Positions 17,915 through 25,702 of a DNA stretch of 64,000 nucleotides are shown piece by piece. Origin of the DNA: DATFVA01 sp963771705. GTDB taxonomy: Bacteria; Bacteroidota; Ignavibacteria; Ignavibacteriales; Ignavibacteriaceae. How positions within the stretch are numbered: position 1 is the first letter of the stretch; the number at the start of each line of letters is the position of its first letter. Location of the stretch: positions 124,001-188,000 of the forward strand of contig CAVYUP010000014.1 in assembly GCA_963771705.1 (NCBI GenBank), given 5' to 3'. The notes under the pieces are model-generated. The model saw only the letters and a program-made list of their open reading frames with translations, was not told the DNA's origin and did no database searches. The translations under genes and the position numbers were made by a program.

Positions 17915-18577
17915 TCAGTTTTCAATCCATCCATCTCTTAGTCTTATTATTCTTCTGCCGTACTCAGCATTAGCTTCGGAATGCGTTACCTGGATAATTG
18001 TGGTTCCTTCATCGTTTAACTTCTTCAGCAGTTCCATTATCTCCTTCCCGTTGTCAGAATGAAGGTTGCCCGTAGGCTCGTCTGCAAGGATCAGTTTTGG
18101 CTCAGCAATTATTGCCCTTGCAATCGCAACCAGCTGCTGCTGTCCTCCCGAAAGCTGTGAAGGAAAGAGATCTTTTTTAGCGACTATATTAAATCTGTCG
18201 AGTATCTCCGCTACCTTACTCTGCCTCACGCTCCCTTTCATCTTCTGATAAAGCAGCGGGGTTTCAAGGTTTTCATATACGGATAGCTCATCAATCAAAT
18301 GGTACTGCTGAAATACGAACCCTATGAATGACTTATGCAGCGAGGTTAGCTTTTTTTCGGGCATTGAATGAACCTGCTCTTCCATAAAGTAGTATTCCCC
18401 GGAAGTTGGCAGATCGAGCATACCCAGAATATGCAGCAGTGTCGATTTCCCTGAACCGGAAGGTCCCATTACCGATATAAATTCGCCCTCCGAAACGTCG
18501 AGGTTTATATTCCGCAGAACGAAAGTCTTAACAGCTTTGTTCTTGTAATGTTTTTCAAGGTTTCTGAGCTTTATCAT
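17915..18577 (-). CDS. ABC transporter ATPase, MacB/LolD family (second of operon)
   Basis: 220 residues, a single nucleotide-binding domain. Walker A is GPSGSGKSTLLH (about 39-50), the Q-loop is FVFQQYH, the signature is LSGGQQQLVAIARA, Walker B is LILADEPTGNLHSDNG, and the H-loop is QVTHSEANAEYGRR. The signature reads QQQL where most relatives, including the neighbouring ATPase, have QQQR, a small oddity. It powers FtsX-type permeases from the cytosolic face. It lies 77 bp after the other ATPase gene and before the four permeases. Two ATPase genes suggest either two different transporters or a heterodimeric motor. Confidence 0.9.
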   Translation of the reverse strand: MIKLRNLEKHYKNKAVKTFVLRNINLDVSEGEFISVMGPSGSGKSTLLHILGMLDLPTSGEYYFMEEQVHSMPEKKLTSLHKSFIGFVFQQYHLIDELSVYENLETPLLYQKMKGSVRQSKVAEILDRFNIVAKKDLFPSQLSGGQQQLVAIARAIIAEPKLILADEPTGNLHSDNGKEIMELLKKLNDEGTTIIQVTHSEANAEYGRRIIRLRDGWIEN

Positions 18578-18654
18578 TTGTGTTGAATATTTAAGTTCTA
18601 TTAATTGTTCGCCTGAATTACCGCAAGTATAATATCGTCACCGAAGGTCTTATA

Positions 18655-19344
18655 CTATACGTGAAAATTCTCTTTATAATTTTCCGTTACAACATGGCCA
18701 TCGAACAGGTGGATAACCCTGTTGCCGTATTCTGCATATGTGGGCGAGTGAGTTACCATCACAATCGTTGCGCCTGCTTCGTTAAGACTGGTAAGCAGCC
18801 CCATCACTTCATCCCCATGGGATGAATCAAGATTTCCTGTAGGCTCATCAGCAAGGATCAGTTTCGGACTCCCGACAATGGCGCGGGCTACGGCTACTCT
18901 CTGCTGCTGTCCTCCTGAGAGCTGCTGCGGGAAATGAGTGGCTCTGTGAATTATCTCCATACGCTCAAGTGCGGCGTTTACCTTCTCTTTTCTTTCTGAT
19001 GCCCCGGCACCCAGATATAGAAGGGGGAGCTCAACGTTTTCAAATACAGTTAGCTCATCTATCAGGTTGAAGCTCTGGAATACAAAGCCGATGTTCTCTT
19101 TTCTCAGATGGGCCCTCTGTCTTTCAGTGTACTTCGAAACCTCATGGTCCAGGAAGAATAGGCTTCCGTCTGTGGGGTTATCCAGTAATCCAAGGATGTT
19201 CAGGAGGGTTGATTTACCGCATCCTGAGGGACCCATAATAGAAACGAACTCACCCGGCTCTATCTCTATGTTCACGTTGTTTAGGGCGGTTGTCTCCACT
19301 TCTTCTGTGGTGTAAAGTTTCTTCAGGTTTTCTGTTTTTAACAT
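18655..19344 (-). CDS. ABC transporter ATPase, MacB/LolD family (first of operon)
   Basis: 229 residues from the ATG at 19344, which has AAGGAG 6-7 bp upstream; an in-frame GTG 27 bp earlier is less likely because it would swallow that site. Walker A GPSGCGKSTLLN, Q-loop FVFQSFN, signature LSGGQQQRVAVARA, Walker B LILADEPTGNLDSSHG, H-loop MVTHSPTYAEYG. All catalytic elements are intact. It lies 146 bp downstream of the adaptor gene, the longest gap in the operon. That gap contains no convincing terminator, so I treat it as the same unit. Confidence 0.92.
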   Translation of the reverse strand: MLKTENLKKLYTTEEVETTALNNVNIEIEPGEFVSIMGPSGCGKSTLLNILGLLDNPTDGSLFFLDHEVSKYTERQRAHLRKENIGFVFQSFNLIDELTVFENVELPLLYLGAGASERKEKVNAALERMEIIHRATHFPQQLSGGQQQRVAVARAIVGSPKLILADEPTGNLDSSHGDEVMGLLTSLNEAGATIVMVTHSPTYAEYGNRVIHLFDGHVVTENYKENFHV

Positions 19345-19490
19345 TTTTAACTCCTTCTGTGCTGTCGGCACTTTGCGTTCAGCGAACAGATTATTTTAGT
19401 GAAGCTAAGGTTACTTTTTATTTTTATTAAATTTTTCATTTCAGGTTTACTCTCCTCTCCCCGGTTGTATAAAGACCGGACAGCGGGGAG

Positions 19491-20741
19491 CTATTTCAGT
19501 ACAAGTTTATCTACATCGCCGTAGTTGTCGTAAGATGATGTTATTACTTTCTCGCCTTTGTTTAATCCTCCGAGCACCTCAAAGTCGCGTGAATTCTGCC
19601 GGCCTAATTTTATGTCTCTTTTATATGCTGTTCCCCCTGATGGATCAAGAACGAATATCCATTGTCCGCCGGTTGTCTGGTAGAACCCTCCTCTCTCTAT
19701 TGTAAGGGCCTGTGAAAGCTCTCCAAGTTCAAGCCGTATCTGCACTGATTGTCCTCTTCTTATTCCTTTCGGAACGTCACCGTCAAAGGTCATATCTACT
19801 TCAAACTGTCCGCTCTTTACTTCAGGAAATACTTTTTTGATCACCAGCTTGTAATCGTGATTGTTGAATGAGAACTCGCCGGTCTGTCCCGCGCTGACCC
19901 TTGCGATGTAGTGTTCATCAATTGCCGCCCTTACCTTAAACGAATCGACAACGTCTATCTCGCCTACATTTGCTCCGGGGGCTATTGACTGGCCTATCTC
20001 AGCATTAAGTGAAGTTAGTTGTCCCTTAATGGGTGCCTTCACAGTTAAATCTTCAAGCTGTTTTTTCGTGATGTTCAGATTTTCCTCAAGGGTACTCACC
20101 GATCTTTCCAGCTGACCTATCTGCTGCGCCCTGAAAAGAGAATCTTTCTGATAGGTCTCGAGGGTAAGTTTCTTTTTACTAAGCAGGTACTCATATTCAT
20201 CTTTTGCGTTCTGGTACTCTATCCTTGAGATCAGGTTCTTATCGAATAACACTTTGTTATTTTCATAGGTGGTCTTCTGAAGCCGCAGACTGTGATCCAC
20301 ATCCAGAAGCTGACCCTGCAGGCTTAAACGGGATTCTTCCATTGCAAGTCTTGTGCTTCTTAATGAGTTGATCTGCTGGAAAACGTTGGCTTCATTATAG
20401 ATGATGCTGAGCGTTAGAGAGGAGTTGTCCAGCTTTACAATGGGGTCACCTATATTCACAAGTGCCCCTTCCTCCACAAATTTAGTAACAACCTTTCCGC
20501 CGTCGCTTACATCCAGCAAAAAAGTCTCTATCGGCTGAACTGTCCCTGTAATAGGGATGTATTCCTGGAAAGGTCCGTATTTAACCGTAGAGATAGTAAT
20601 CTTATCCTGTTCAATGTTAAGCCTTGAACTTTTATCACTGAATATAAAACTGTAAAGGATGACTATCAGCAGAAGGGAACCGCCTGCGTACATTGCTATT
20701 TTTTTCGGCGGCCATTTTTTCTTCTCTATTTTTCTGTCCAT
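19491..20741 (-). CDS. HlyD/RND-type periplasmic adaptor subunit of the exporter
   Basis: 416 residues, AGGAG site 6 bp upstream. A basic N-terminus (MDRKIEKKKWPPKK) is followed by one TM helix (about 16-34). A barrel/lipoyl half-motif comes next (about 60-105, SDGGKVVTKFVEEGALVNIGDPI), then a long coiled-coil hairpin (about 110-230). The second lipoyl half (VKAPIKGQLTSLNAEIGQSI) and C-terminal barrel and membrane-proximal domains complete it. Adaptors of this type bridge an inner-membrane ABC transporter to an outer-membrane channel. It heads the eight-gene operon. No TolC-like gene lies nearby, so an outer-membrane partner must be encoded elsewhere if one is used. Confidence 0.9.
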   Translation of the reverse strand: MDRKIEKKKWPPKKIAMYAGGSLLLIVILYSFIFSDKSSRLNIEQDKITISTVKYGPFQEYIPITGTVQPIETFLLDVSDGGKVVTKFVEEGALVNIGDPIVKLDNSSLTLSIIYNEANVFQQINSLRSTRLAMEESRLSLQGQLLDVDHSLRLQKTTYENNKVLFDKNLISRIEYQNAKDEYEYLLSKKKLTLETYQKDSLFRAQQIGQLERSVSTLEENLNITKKQLEDLTVKAPIKGQLTSLNAEIGQSIAPGANVGEIDVVDSFKVRAAIDEHYIARVSAGQTGEFSFNNHDYKLVIKKVFPEVKSGQFEVDMTFDGDVPKGIRRGQSVQIRLELGELSQALTIERGGFYQTTGGQWIFVLDPSGGTAYKRDIKLGRQNSRDFEVLGGLNKGEKVITSSYDNYGDVDKLVLK

Positions 20742-20793
20742 TTAACTCTCCTGAGTATTCGTATATATTCCGCAAAACTCCTCACATTGCTGG

Positions 20794-20808
20794 TCAAAAC
20801 CTGTGCCT
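20794..20808 (-). promoter_or_regulatory. Sigma-54-like -24/-12 element before the exporter operon
   Basis: On the minus strand the sequence reads AGGCAC-N5-TTGA. Compared with the consensus TGGCAC-N5-TTGC, the -24 GG and spacing match, but the -12 GC is GA. It lies about 50 bp before the adaptor start codon, which is the right distance, and a sigma-54 activator gene is divergent from it. The missing C keeps confidence low. Confidence 0.35.
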
Positions 20809-21052
20809 TTTTTGCGAAAAAAGCAGAATATTGTTTATCAAATTATGGAACCGCTCATCAGTGAATTCATCCTGAAATTTTGTTTGAACCTTTTCTGGGT
20901 GATTGTCAGGTGTCCGTTTTCATTACACAAGTGTTCGCTGGAGAACAGTAAAACGATTATAATGTCGGCTAACCAGCGCTCAGATCCGGCGTTTAAAATG
21001 GATGCTTGGCAGTATTAGTACTGGGGGAGAGTAGTATTAGTCTCGGGGAAGG

Positions 21053-21118
21053 AGGCCGGGCATAGGCCGGGTGTAGGCCGAATAGAGGCCGAGTATAGGC
21101 CGAGTATAGGCCGAACAG
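21053..21118. repeat. Six tandem 11-bp AGGCCG repeats
   Basis: Six consecutive units of exactly 11 bp each begin AGGCCG and then vary (tails GGCAT, GGTGT, AATAG, AGTAT, AGTAT, AACAG). The invariant core therefore recurs about once per helical turn, on one face of DNA. It lies between the sigma-54 regulator and the exporter operon, ~250-310 bp upstream of the sigma-54-like element. It could be an upstream activator-binding array. Confidence 0.85.
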
Positions 21119-21381
21119 AAATAGATGATTTTTTTTTGCTTCTCCTTTTATACCTTATAAAAATTAATAATTTTTGACCTATTATCCAATTTATCTAATC
21201 TGTAACAACGAAAAATATACTATCCGATGGAAGAGTAAACATTTTTGCAGGCGACGTTCATTCTTTTGTATTTCCGTGCATCATAATCCTGTTGAATACT
21301 GATAATTGATATAATATTTACATATTTTAAACAAATAAAATAGGGATATTTTATCATTCAGCTGAATAGCTCTCAATAATT

Positions 21382-22752
21382 ATGACAAAACAATCAGCAA
21401 AAGTCTTAATAGTTGACGACAATGAAGACGTGCTGCTTGCGGCAAAGCTTCTTCTTAAACCTGTAGTTACTGTAGTCCATACTGAGAAGAATCCTGAAAA
21501 TATTCCGCAATTGTTAAAGAACGATAACTATGATGTTATCTTCCTTGATATGAACTTCACCCAGGACATGACCAGCGGAAAAGAAGGACTATTCTGGCTT
21601 AACGAAATACTGAAACTTGATCCTTCCGCAGCTGTAATACTCATTACGGCATTCGGCGATATTGAACTGGCTGTAAAGGCGGTGAAGGAAGGTGCAACTG
21701 ATTTTGTCCTTAAACCCTGGCAGAATGAGAAATTCATTTCAACTCTTTTATCTGCTCTCAGGCTTAAACAGTCGAAGATGGTTTCAGAAGATGTTGTCGG
21801 AAGACAGTTTACTGTAGATAACGGAAGCAGGTACAGTGAGTTGATCGGAACTTCTCCTGCTATGCAAAAGGTCTTCCAGACGATTGAAAAAGTAGCTGCT
21901 ACCGATGCTAATGTGATCATCCTAGGCGAGAACGGTACTGGCAAGGAACTCGTTGCCAGGGCACTTCATAAAAATTCTAACAGGTCCGGCCAGGTTTTTG
22001 TAAGAGTGGATATGGGTTCCTTAACACCAACATTGTTTGAGAGCGAGCTGTTTGGTCATGTAAGAGGTGCATTTACGGATGCAAGGGACGACAGAGCCGG
22101 TAGGTTCGAAGCGGCTTCAGGCGGCACTCTTTTCCTCGATGAGATCGGCAATATTCCATTTGAACTGCAGTCTAAACTACTTACTGTGCTTCAAAACCGT
22201 CAGGTGGCTAGGGTAGGTTCTAATGTTTATAAGCCGATAGATATTCGCCTGATCTGTGCTACAAATACTCCGATACACCAGCTCGTAGCTGAAAACAAAT
22301 TCAGGCAGGACCTCCTTTACAGGATAAATACGGTTGAAATTACCATCCCTCCGCTGAGGGAAAGGAAAGAAGATATCTCGCTGCTGGCTGAGCATTTTCT
22401 TGAAGTATATAAAGCAAAGTATAATAAACCGGGTATGAGGTTGAGTCACGTAACGGTGAAGAAACTTGAAAATTATAAGTGGCCCGGCAATGTGAGGGAA
22501 CTTCAGCACGCTATAGAGAGGAGCATTATCCTCAGTGAATCTGATATCCTTCAGCCGTCTGACTTCTTCTTCACATCGCCCGAAACGAAAGAAGAGAAAT
22601 TTATTTTCGATACTTATAACCTGGAGGAAGTTGAAAAGGCTGTTATAAGAAAGGTTCTGGATACGAACGGAGGCAACGTTACTAAAGCCGCAAAGGAGCT
22701 TGGCTTAACACGCGCTGCCCTTTACAGGAGAATGGAAAAGTACAGTCTTTAA
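21382..22752 (+). CDS. Sigma-54-dependent response regulator (NtrC family)
   Basis: 456 residues. Receiver domain 1-120 with acidic pair Asp12/Asp13, phospho-acceptor Asp56 (VIFLDM), Thr89 and Lys111 (VLKPW). AAA+ domain about 143-380: Walker A GENGTGKELVARAL, sigma-54 contact loop GAFTDA in place of the classic GAFTGA, Walker B GGTLFLDEIG, and arginine-finger region. A Fis-type helix-turn-helix closes the protein (GGNVTKAAKELGLTRAALYRRM). It activates sigma-54 promoters when phosphorylated. It leads a three-gene unit with a phosphatase and a histidine kinase, and is divergent from the exporter operon, its likely target. GAFTDA occurs in functional relatives, so it is not evidence of loss. 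Confidence 0.93.
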   Translation: MTKQSAKVLIVDDNEDVLLAAKLLLKPVVTVVHTEKNPENIPQLLKNDNYDVIFLDMNFTQDMTSGKEGLFWLNEILKLDPSAAVILITAFGDIELAVKAVKEGATDFVLKPWQNEKFISTLLSALRLKQSKMVSEDVVGRQFTVDNGSRYSELIGTSPAMQKVFQTIEKVAATDANVIILGENGTGKELVARALHKNSNRSGQVFVRVDMGSLTPTLFESELFGHVRGAFTDARDDRAGRFEAASGGTLFLDEIGNIPFELQSKLLTVLQNRQVARVGSNVYKPIDIRLICATNTPIHQLVAENKFRQDLLYRINTVEITIPPLRERKEDISLLAEHFLEVYKAKYNKPGMRLSHVTVKKLENYKWPGNVRELQHAIERSIILSESDILQPSDFFFTSPETKEEKFIFDTYNLEEVEKAVIRKVLDTNGGNVTKAAKELGLTRAALYRRMEKYSL

Positions 22753-22840
22753 CAAGCATTAGTTAACCTGGAAATTCCTGTGGTGATTTTCTCCTTTGTT
22801 TCTGGTCATAGTTGCTCTTTAATCTTAAATCTTATAAGTG

Positions 22841-24256
22841 ATGTTAAATTTTCGTCTAAATCTTATATTCAGGATCCTTGTGTTAACATTTTCCGTTTTC
22901 CTGCTTTTTTATGTCTGGTTCCAGAGTTCGCTTAGCATTACCCCGGTTATTATAGCGGCGGCAATAATTATCCAGGTGCTGTTTTTGATCAGGTTCGTTG
23001 ATAACACCAACACCGAAGTCTCCAAATTTATACTCTCTGTTAAACACTCCGATTTCTCCCAGTCGTTCCCGCTTGAAAGACTGGGCGGATCCTTCCTTGA
23101 GCTCGGTAGTGCTTTTACACAGGTGATGAACCAGATTAAGGAGGCACGTTCTGAGAAGGAGGAAAACTTCCAGTACCTGCAGACTGTCATAAAACAGGTG
23201 GGCAGCGGTCTGATTTCTTTTACCGACAGCGGAAAGGTAGAGATAATTAACGATGCCGCAAAAAATCTGCTCGAGGTAAATAATATTATGAATATAAAAT
23301 CCCTCTCCTCCTTTAGCCCTGAACTTGTGGATACTCTTGAGAAAATAAATGCGGGTGAAAAGGCGCTTATCCGGGTGGTGCGCAATAATATTGAGAAACA
23401 GATTTCTCTTTATGCCAGCGGGTTTAAGCTAAGGGGACGAATGTACAAGCTTGTGTCTCTGCAGGATATCCAGAACGAACTGGAAAGAGAAAGATTTTCA
23501 AGGGAACTCGAGATCGCTCACCAGGTGCAGACTCGTCTGCTTCCTCATAAAGATCCGTCTATCAGGAATTATGTTATTAGGGGACTCTGTGTCTCCGCTC
23601 GTGAAGTCGGCGGCGACTACTATGATTATTTCGATCTCGGTGATAACAAACTGGGAGTTGTTGTTGGAGATGTTTCCGGAAAGGGCCTCCCGGCTGCGTT
23701 CTATATGACCCTCACTAAAGGTATTTTCCAGTCGCAGGCCGGTGCTTCGCTCTCTCCCTGCGAGGTCCTCAAAACTGTGAACCGTATACTGATACATACT
23801 CTGGAAAAAGGCTCTTTCGTAACTATGTTCTACGGCGTCCTCGATTATGCGGAAAATTCCTTTACTTATGCCAGGGCAGGTCACGAACCCGCCATCTATT
23901 ACAATAGCACAAAGGGCAGGGCTGAAATACTCAGACCGCCCGGAATTGGCCTGGGATTAAAGGAAGGCACCATATTCGAGAAGAATATATGCGATCGTAA
24001 GCTCAACCTTAATAAGGGCGATATTATCCTGTTCTATACCGACGGCTTTAATGATACACGCAATAAAAATAATGAGGACTACGGCCGGGAAAGGATCTTA
24101 AAGTTCGTTGAAAATCATAGGGATATAACCGGGGACAGCTTCATCAAAGCCCTTTCGGATGAGATCTCTGCCTTCAGCAGTAATTCGCCTCAATTCGACG
24201 ACCTCACTGTTGTCTCTATAAATTATTCAGGTGATTCTCCTGGCAATAAAGTATAA
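22841..24256 (+). CDS. Membrane SpoIIE/RsbU-type PP2C phosphatase with PAS-like sensor
   Basis: 471 residues from ATG 22841 (a GTG sits just before it; neither has a good ribosome site). Two TM helices (about 8-26 and 34-51) are followed by a HAMP-like/linker stretch ending ARSEKEENFQYL. A PAS-like domain spans about 112-215, and a SpoIIE-type PP2C domain 220-470 follows. Metal ligands are visible at GGDYYDYFD (Asp259), VVGDVSGKGLP (Asp277) and near the C-terminus FDDLTVV. Such enzymes dephosphorylate Ser/Thr-phosphorylated anti-sigma antagonists. No such partner is encoded nearby. Residues 1-215 are clearly homologous to the histidine kinase downstream, 15 bp away. Confidence 0.88.
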   Translation: MLNFRLNLIFRILVLTFSVFLLFYVWFQSSLSITPVIIAAAIIIQVLFLIRFVDNTNTEVSKFILSVKHSDFSQSFPLERLGGSFLELGSAFTQVMNQIKEARSEKEENFQYLQTVIKQVGSGLISFTDSGKVEIINDAAKNLLEVNNIMNIKSLSSFSPELVDTLEKINAGEKALIRVVRNNIEKQISLYASGFKLRGRMYKLVSLQDIQNELERERFSRELEIAHQVQTRLLPHKDPSIRNYVIRGLCVSAREVGGDYYDYFDLGDNKLGVVVGDVSGKGLPAAFYMTLTKGIFQSQAGASLSPCEVLKTVNRILIHTLEKGSFVTMFYGVLDYAENSFTYARAGHEPAIYYNSTKGRAEILRPPGIGLGLKEGTIFEKNICDRKLNLNKGDIILFYTDGFNDTRNKNNEDYGRERILKFVENHRDITGDSFIKALSDEISAFSSNSPQFDDLTVVSINYSGDSPGNKV

Positions 24257-24271
24257 CAGGCTGCGGCAGAA

Positions 24272-25618
24272 ATGATAATAAAAAATTTTAGATTAAATAT
24301 TATCCTGCGGGTTGCGGTTCTCGGTTTAAGCATTACGCTTCTTTTCTACCTTATCTTTTATACGGAACTCTTCGCAAGCATCATCGTGCTCGTTATTATC
24401 ATTATCTTCCAGCTTTATAGCCTTATTTATTATGTTGAAAAAACGAATCGCGATCTTTCAAGATTCTTAAGCGCAATTGAGCACTCTGACTTCTCGCAGA
24501 CATTCATCGATACTTCTCTGGGCAGTTCCTTTAAGGATCTCTATAAATCATTCAACAAAGTGATTTTGAAATTTCAGAACGCCAGAAGCGAGAAGGAGGA
24601 ACACCTACGCTACCTTGAAACGGTGATGCAGCATGTAGGGGTGGGACTGATTTCCTATAACCAGAACGGGGAAGTGCAGTTCATAAATAATGCTGCAAAG
24701 CGGCTTCTTAAGGTTACTCACCTTAATAACATTTCGTCCCTTAGTAAGATTAGTCAAAGCCTTACTCAGAAACTCTTCGCGCTTGAGGCAGGGGATAGGA
24801 AGACCATTAAGATCACCGATGAAGACGATTTTATACAATTGATAATGTATGCTACAGAATTTAAGATGCGCGATCAGAGATTCATCCTGGTATCGCTTCA
24901 GAACATTCAGAGTGAACTTGAGGAAAAGGAAATGGAGGCCTGGCAGCAGCTTATCCGGGTGCTTACTCACGAAATAATGAACTCCATTACACCTATTTCC
25001 TCACTGGCTTCTACGGTTCAATCGATACTTAAGAACAACGTTCAGGGACAATCACCCCCCGATCCTGAGTCGCTTGATGATATCAACAGCGCCGTAAATA
25101 CTATCCAGAGGAGAAGTGAGGGACTAATTCATTTTGTGAATAGCTACAGGAATCTCACACGCATACCAAAACCCAGCTTCCAGATTTTTCAGATCAATTC
25201 ACTATTCGAAAGAATACAGAATCTGATGTCAAAGGATTTTGAAGAGAAGGGAATAACATTCAGCTATTGTGTAACTCCTGAAAGTCTTGAACTCACCGCC
25301 GATCCCGAATTGGTGGAACAGGTCCTCATAAATTTGCTGATCAACGCGGAGCAGTCGCTTGAAGCAAAAGAAGGATCGGGAATAACCTTAACCTCCTCTC
25401 TCGACGATAGGGGAAAGATCCTCATTAAAGTAACTGACAACGGTCCCGGAATCCCCGAAGACGTACTGGAAAAGATTTTTATTCCATTCTACAGCACCAA
25501 GAAGAACGGCTCAGGAATAGGATTAAGTCTCTCCCGCCAGATAATGCGCGCCCACGGAGGCAACATAAGAGTATCTTCAAAAGCTGGTGAAGAAACCGTT
25601 TTCACGTTGCGCTTTTAG
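24272..25618 (+). CDS. PAS-domain sensor histidine kinase, partner of the sigma-54 regulator
   Basis: 448 residues. Two TM helices (about 10-29 and 34-53), HAMP-like linker (HSDFSQTF, ARSEKEEHLRYL), PAS-like domain about 113-215. HisKA domain with phospho-acceptor His233 (VLTHEIMNSITP). HATPase_c with N-box LLINAEQSLEA, G1 DNGPGIPEDV, and GSGIGLSLSRQI. The layout and neighbourhood fit an NtrY/NtrB-like kinase for the NtrC-type regulator two genes upstream. The first 215 residues match those of the phosphatase gene immediately upstream, so both outputs should respond to the same or a related signal. The periplasmic loop between the helices is only a few residues, suggesting membrane or cytosolic sensing. 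Confidence 0.9.
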   Translation: MIIKNFRLNIILRVAVLGLSITLLFYLIFYTELFASIIVLVIIIIFQLYSLIYYVEKTNRDLSRFLSAIEHSDFSQTFIDTSLGSSFKDLYKSFNKVILKFQNARSEKEEHLRYLETVMQHVGVGLISYNQNGEVQFINNAAKRLLKVTHLNNISSLSKISQSLTQKLFALEAGDRKTIKITDEDDFIQLIMYATEFKMRDQRFILVSLQNIQSELEEKEMEAWQQLIRVLTHEIMNSITPISSLASTVQSILKNNVQGQSPPDPESLDDINSAVNTIQRRSEGLIHFVNSYRNLTRIPKPSFQIFQINSLFERIQNLMSKDFEEKGITFSYCVTPESLELTADPELVEQVLINLLINAEQSLEAKEGSGITLTSSLDDRGKILIKVTDNGPGIPEDVLEKIFIPFYSTKKNGSGIGLSLSRQIMRAHGGNIRVSSKAGEETVFTLRF

Positions 25619-25702
25619 TCCCAGTCAGGGAACTTTATCATGCGGCGGTTCTTCAGGCCTTGAAACAGACACTTCCTTGTTGCGCGACAGTTTAGCGTGA
25701 AA

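Larger units (their letters stand above)
20742..21381. other. 640-bp divergent control region of the exporter and its regulators
   Basis: No credible gene is present. The stretch separates the exporter operon from the regulator operon. It holds a sigma-54-like element near the adaptor gene (20794-20808), two AGTATTAG copies 22 bp apart (21011 and 21033) and six 11-bp AGGCCG units (21053-21118). An AT-rich tail of ~200 bp leads to the response regulator gene. Short open frames in it lack ribosome sites and resemblance to proteins. Confidence 0.6.

Noticed and set aside
20803..21018. 71-codon open frame in the exporter-regulator spacer
   Set aside because: No ribosome site, no protein-like pattern, and it overlaps the likely promoter region.
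21124..21137. AT-rich run (eight T) before the regulator gene as a terminator
   Set aside because: No stem precedes it in the right position.
22177..22509. 110-codon minus-strand frame inside the sigma-54 regulator
   Set aside because: Antisense to the conserved AAA+ domain; no ribosome site or protein-like pattern.
24605..24970. 121-codon minus-strand frame inside the histidine kinase
   Set aside because: It is the reverse of an intact kinase gene and has no domain pattern.
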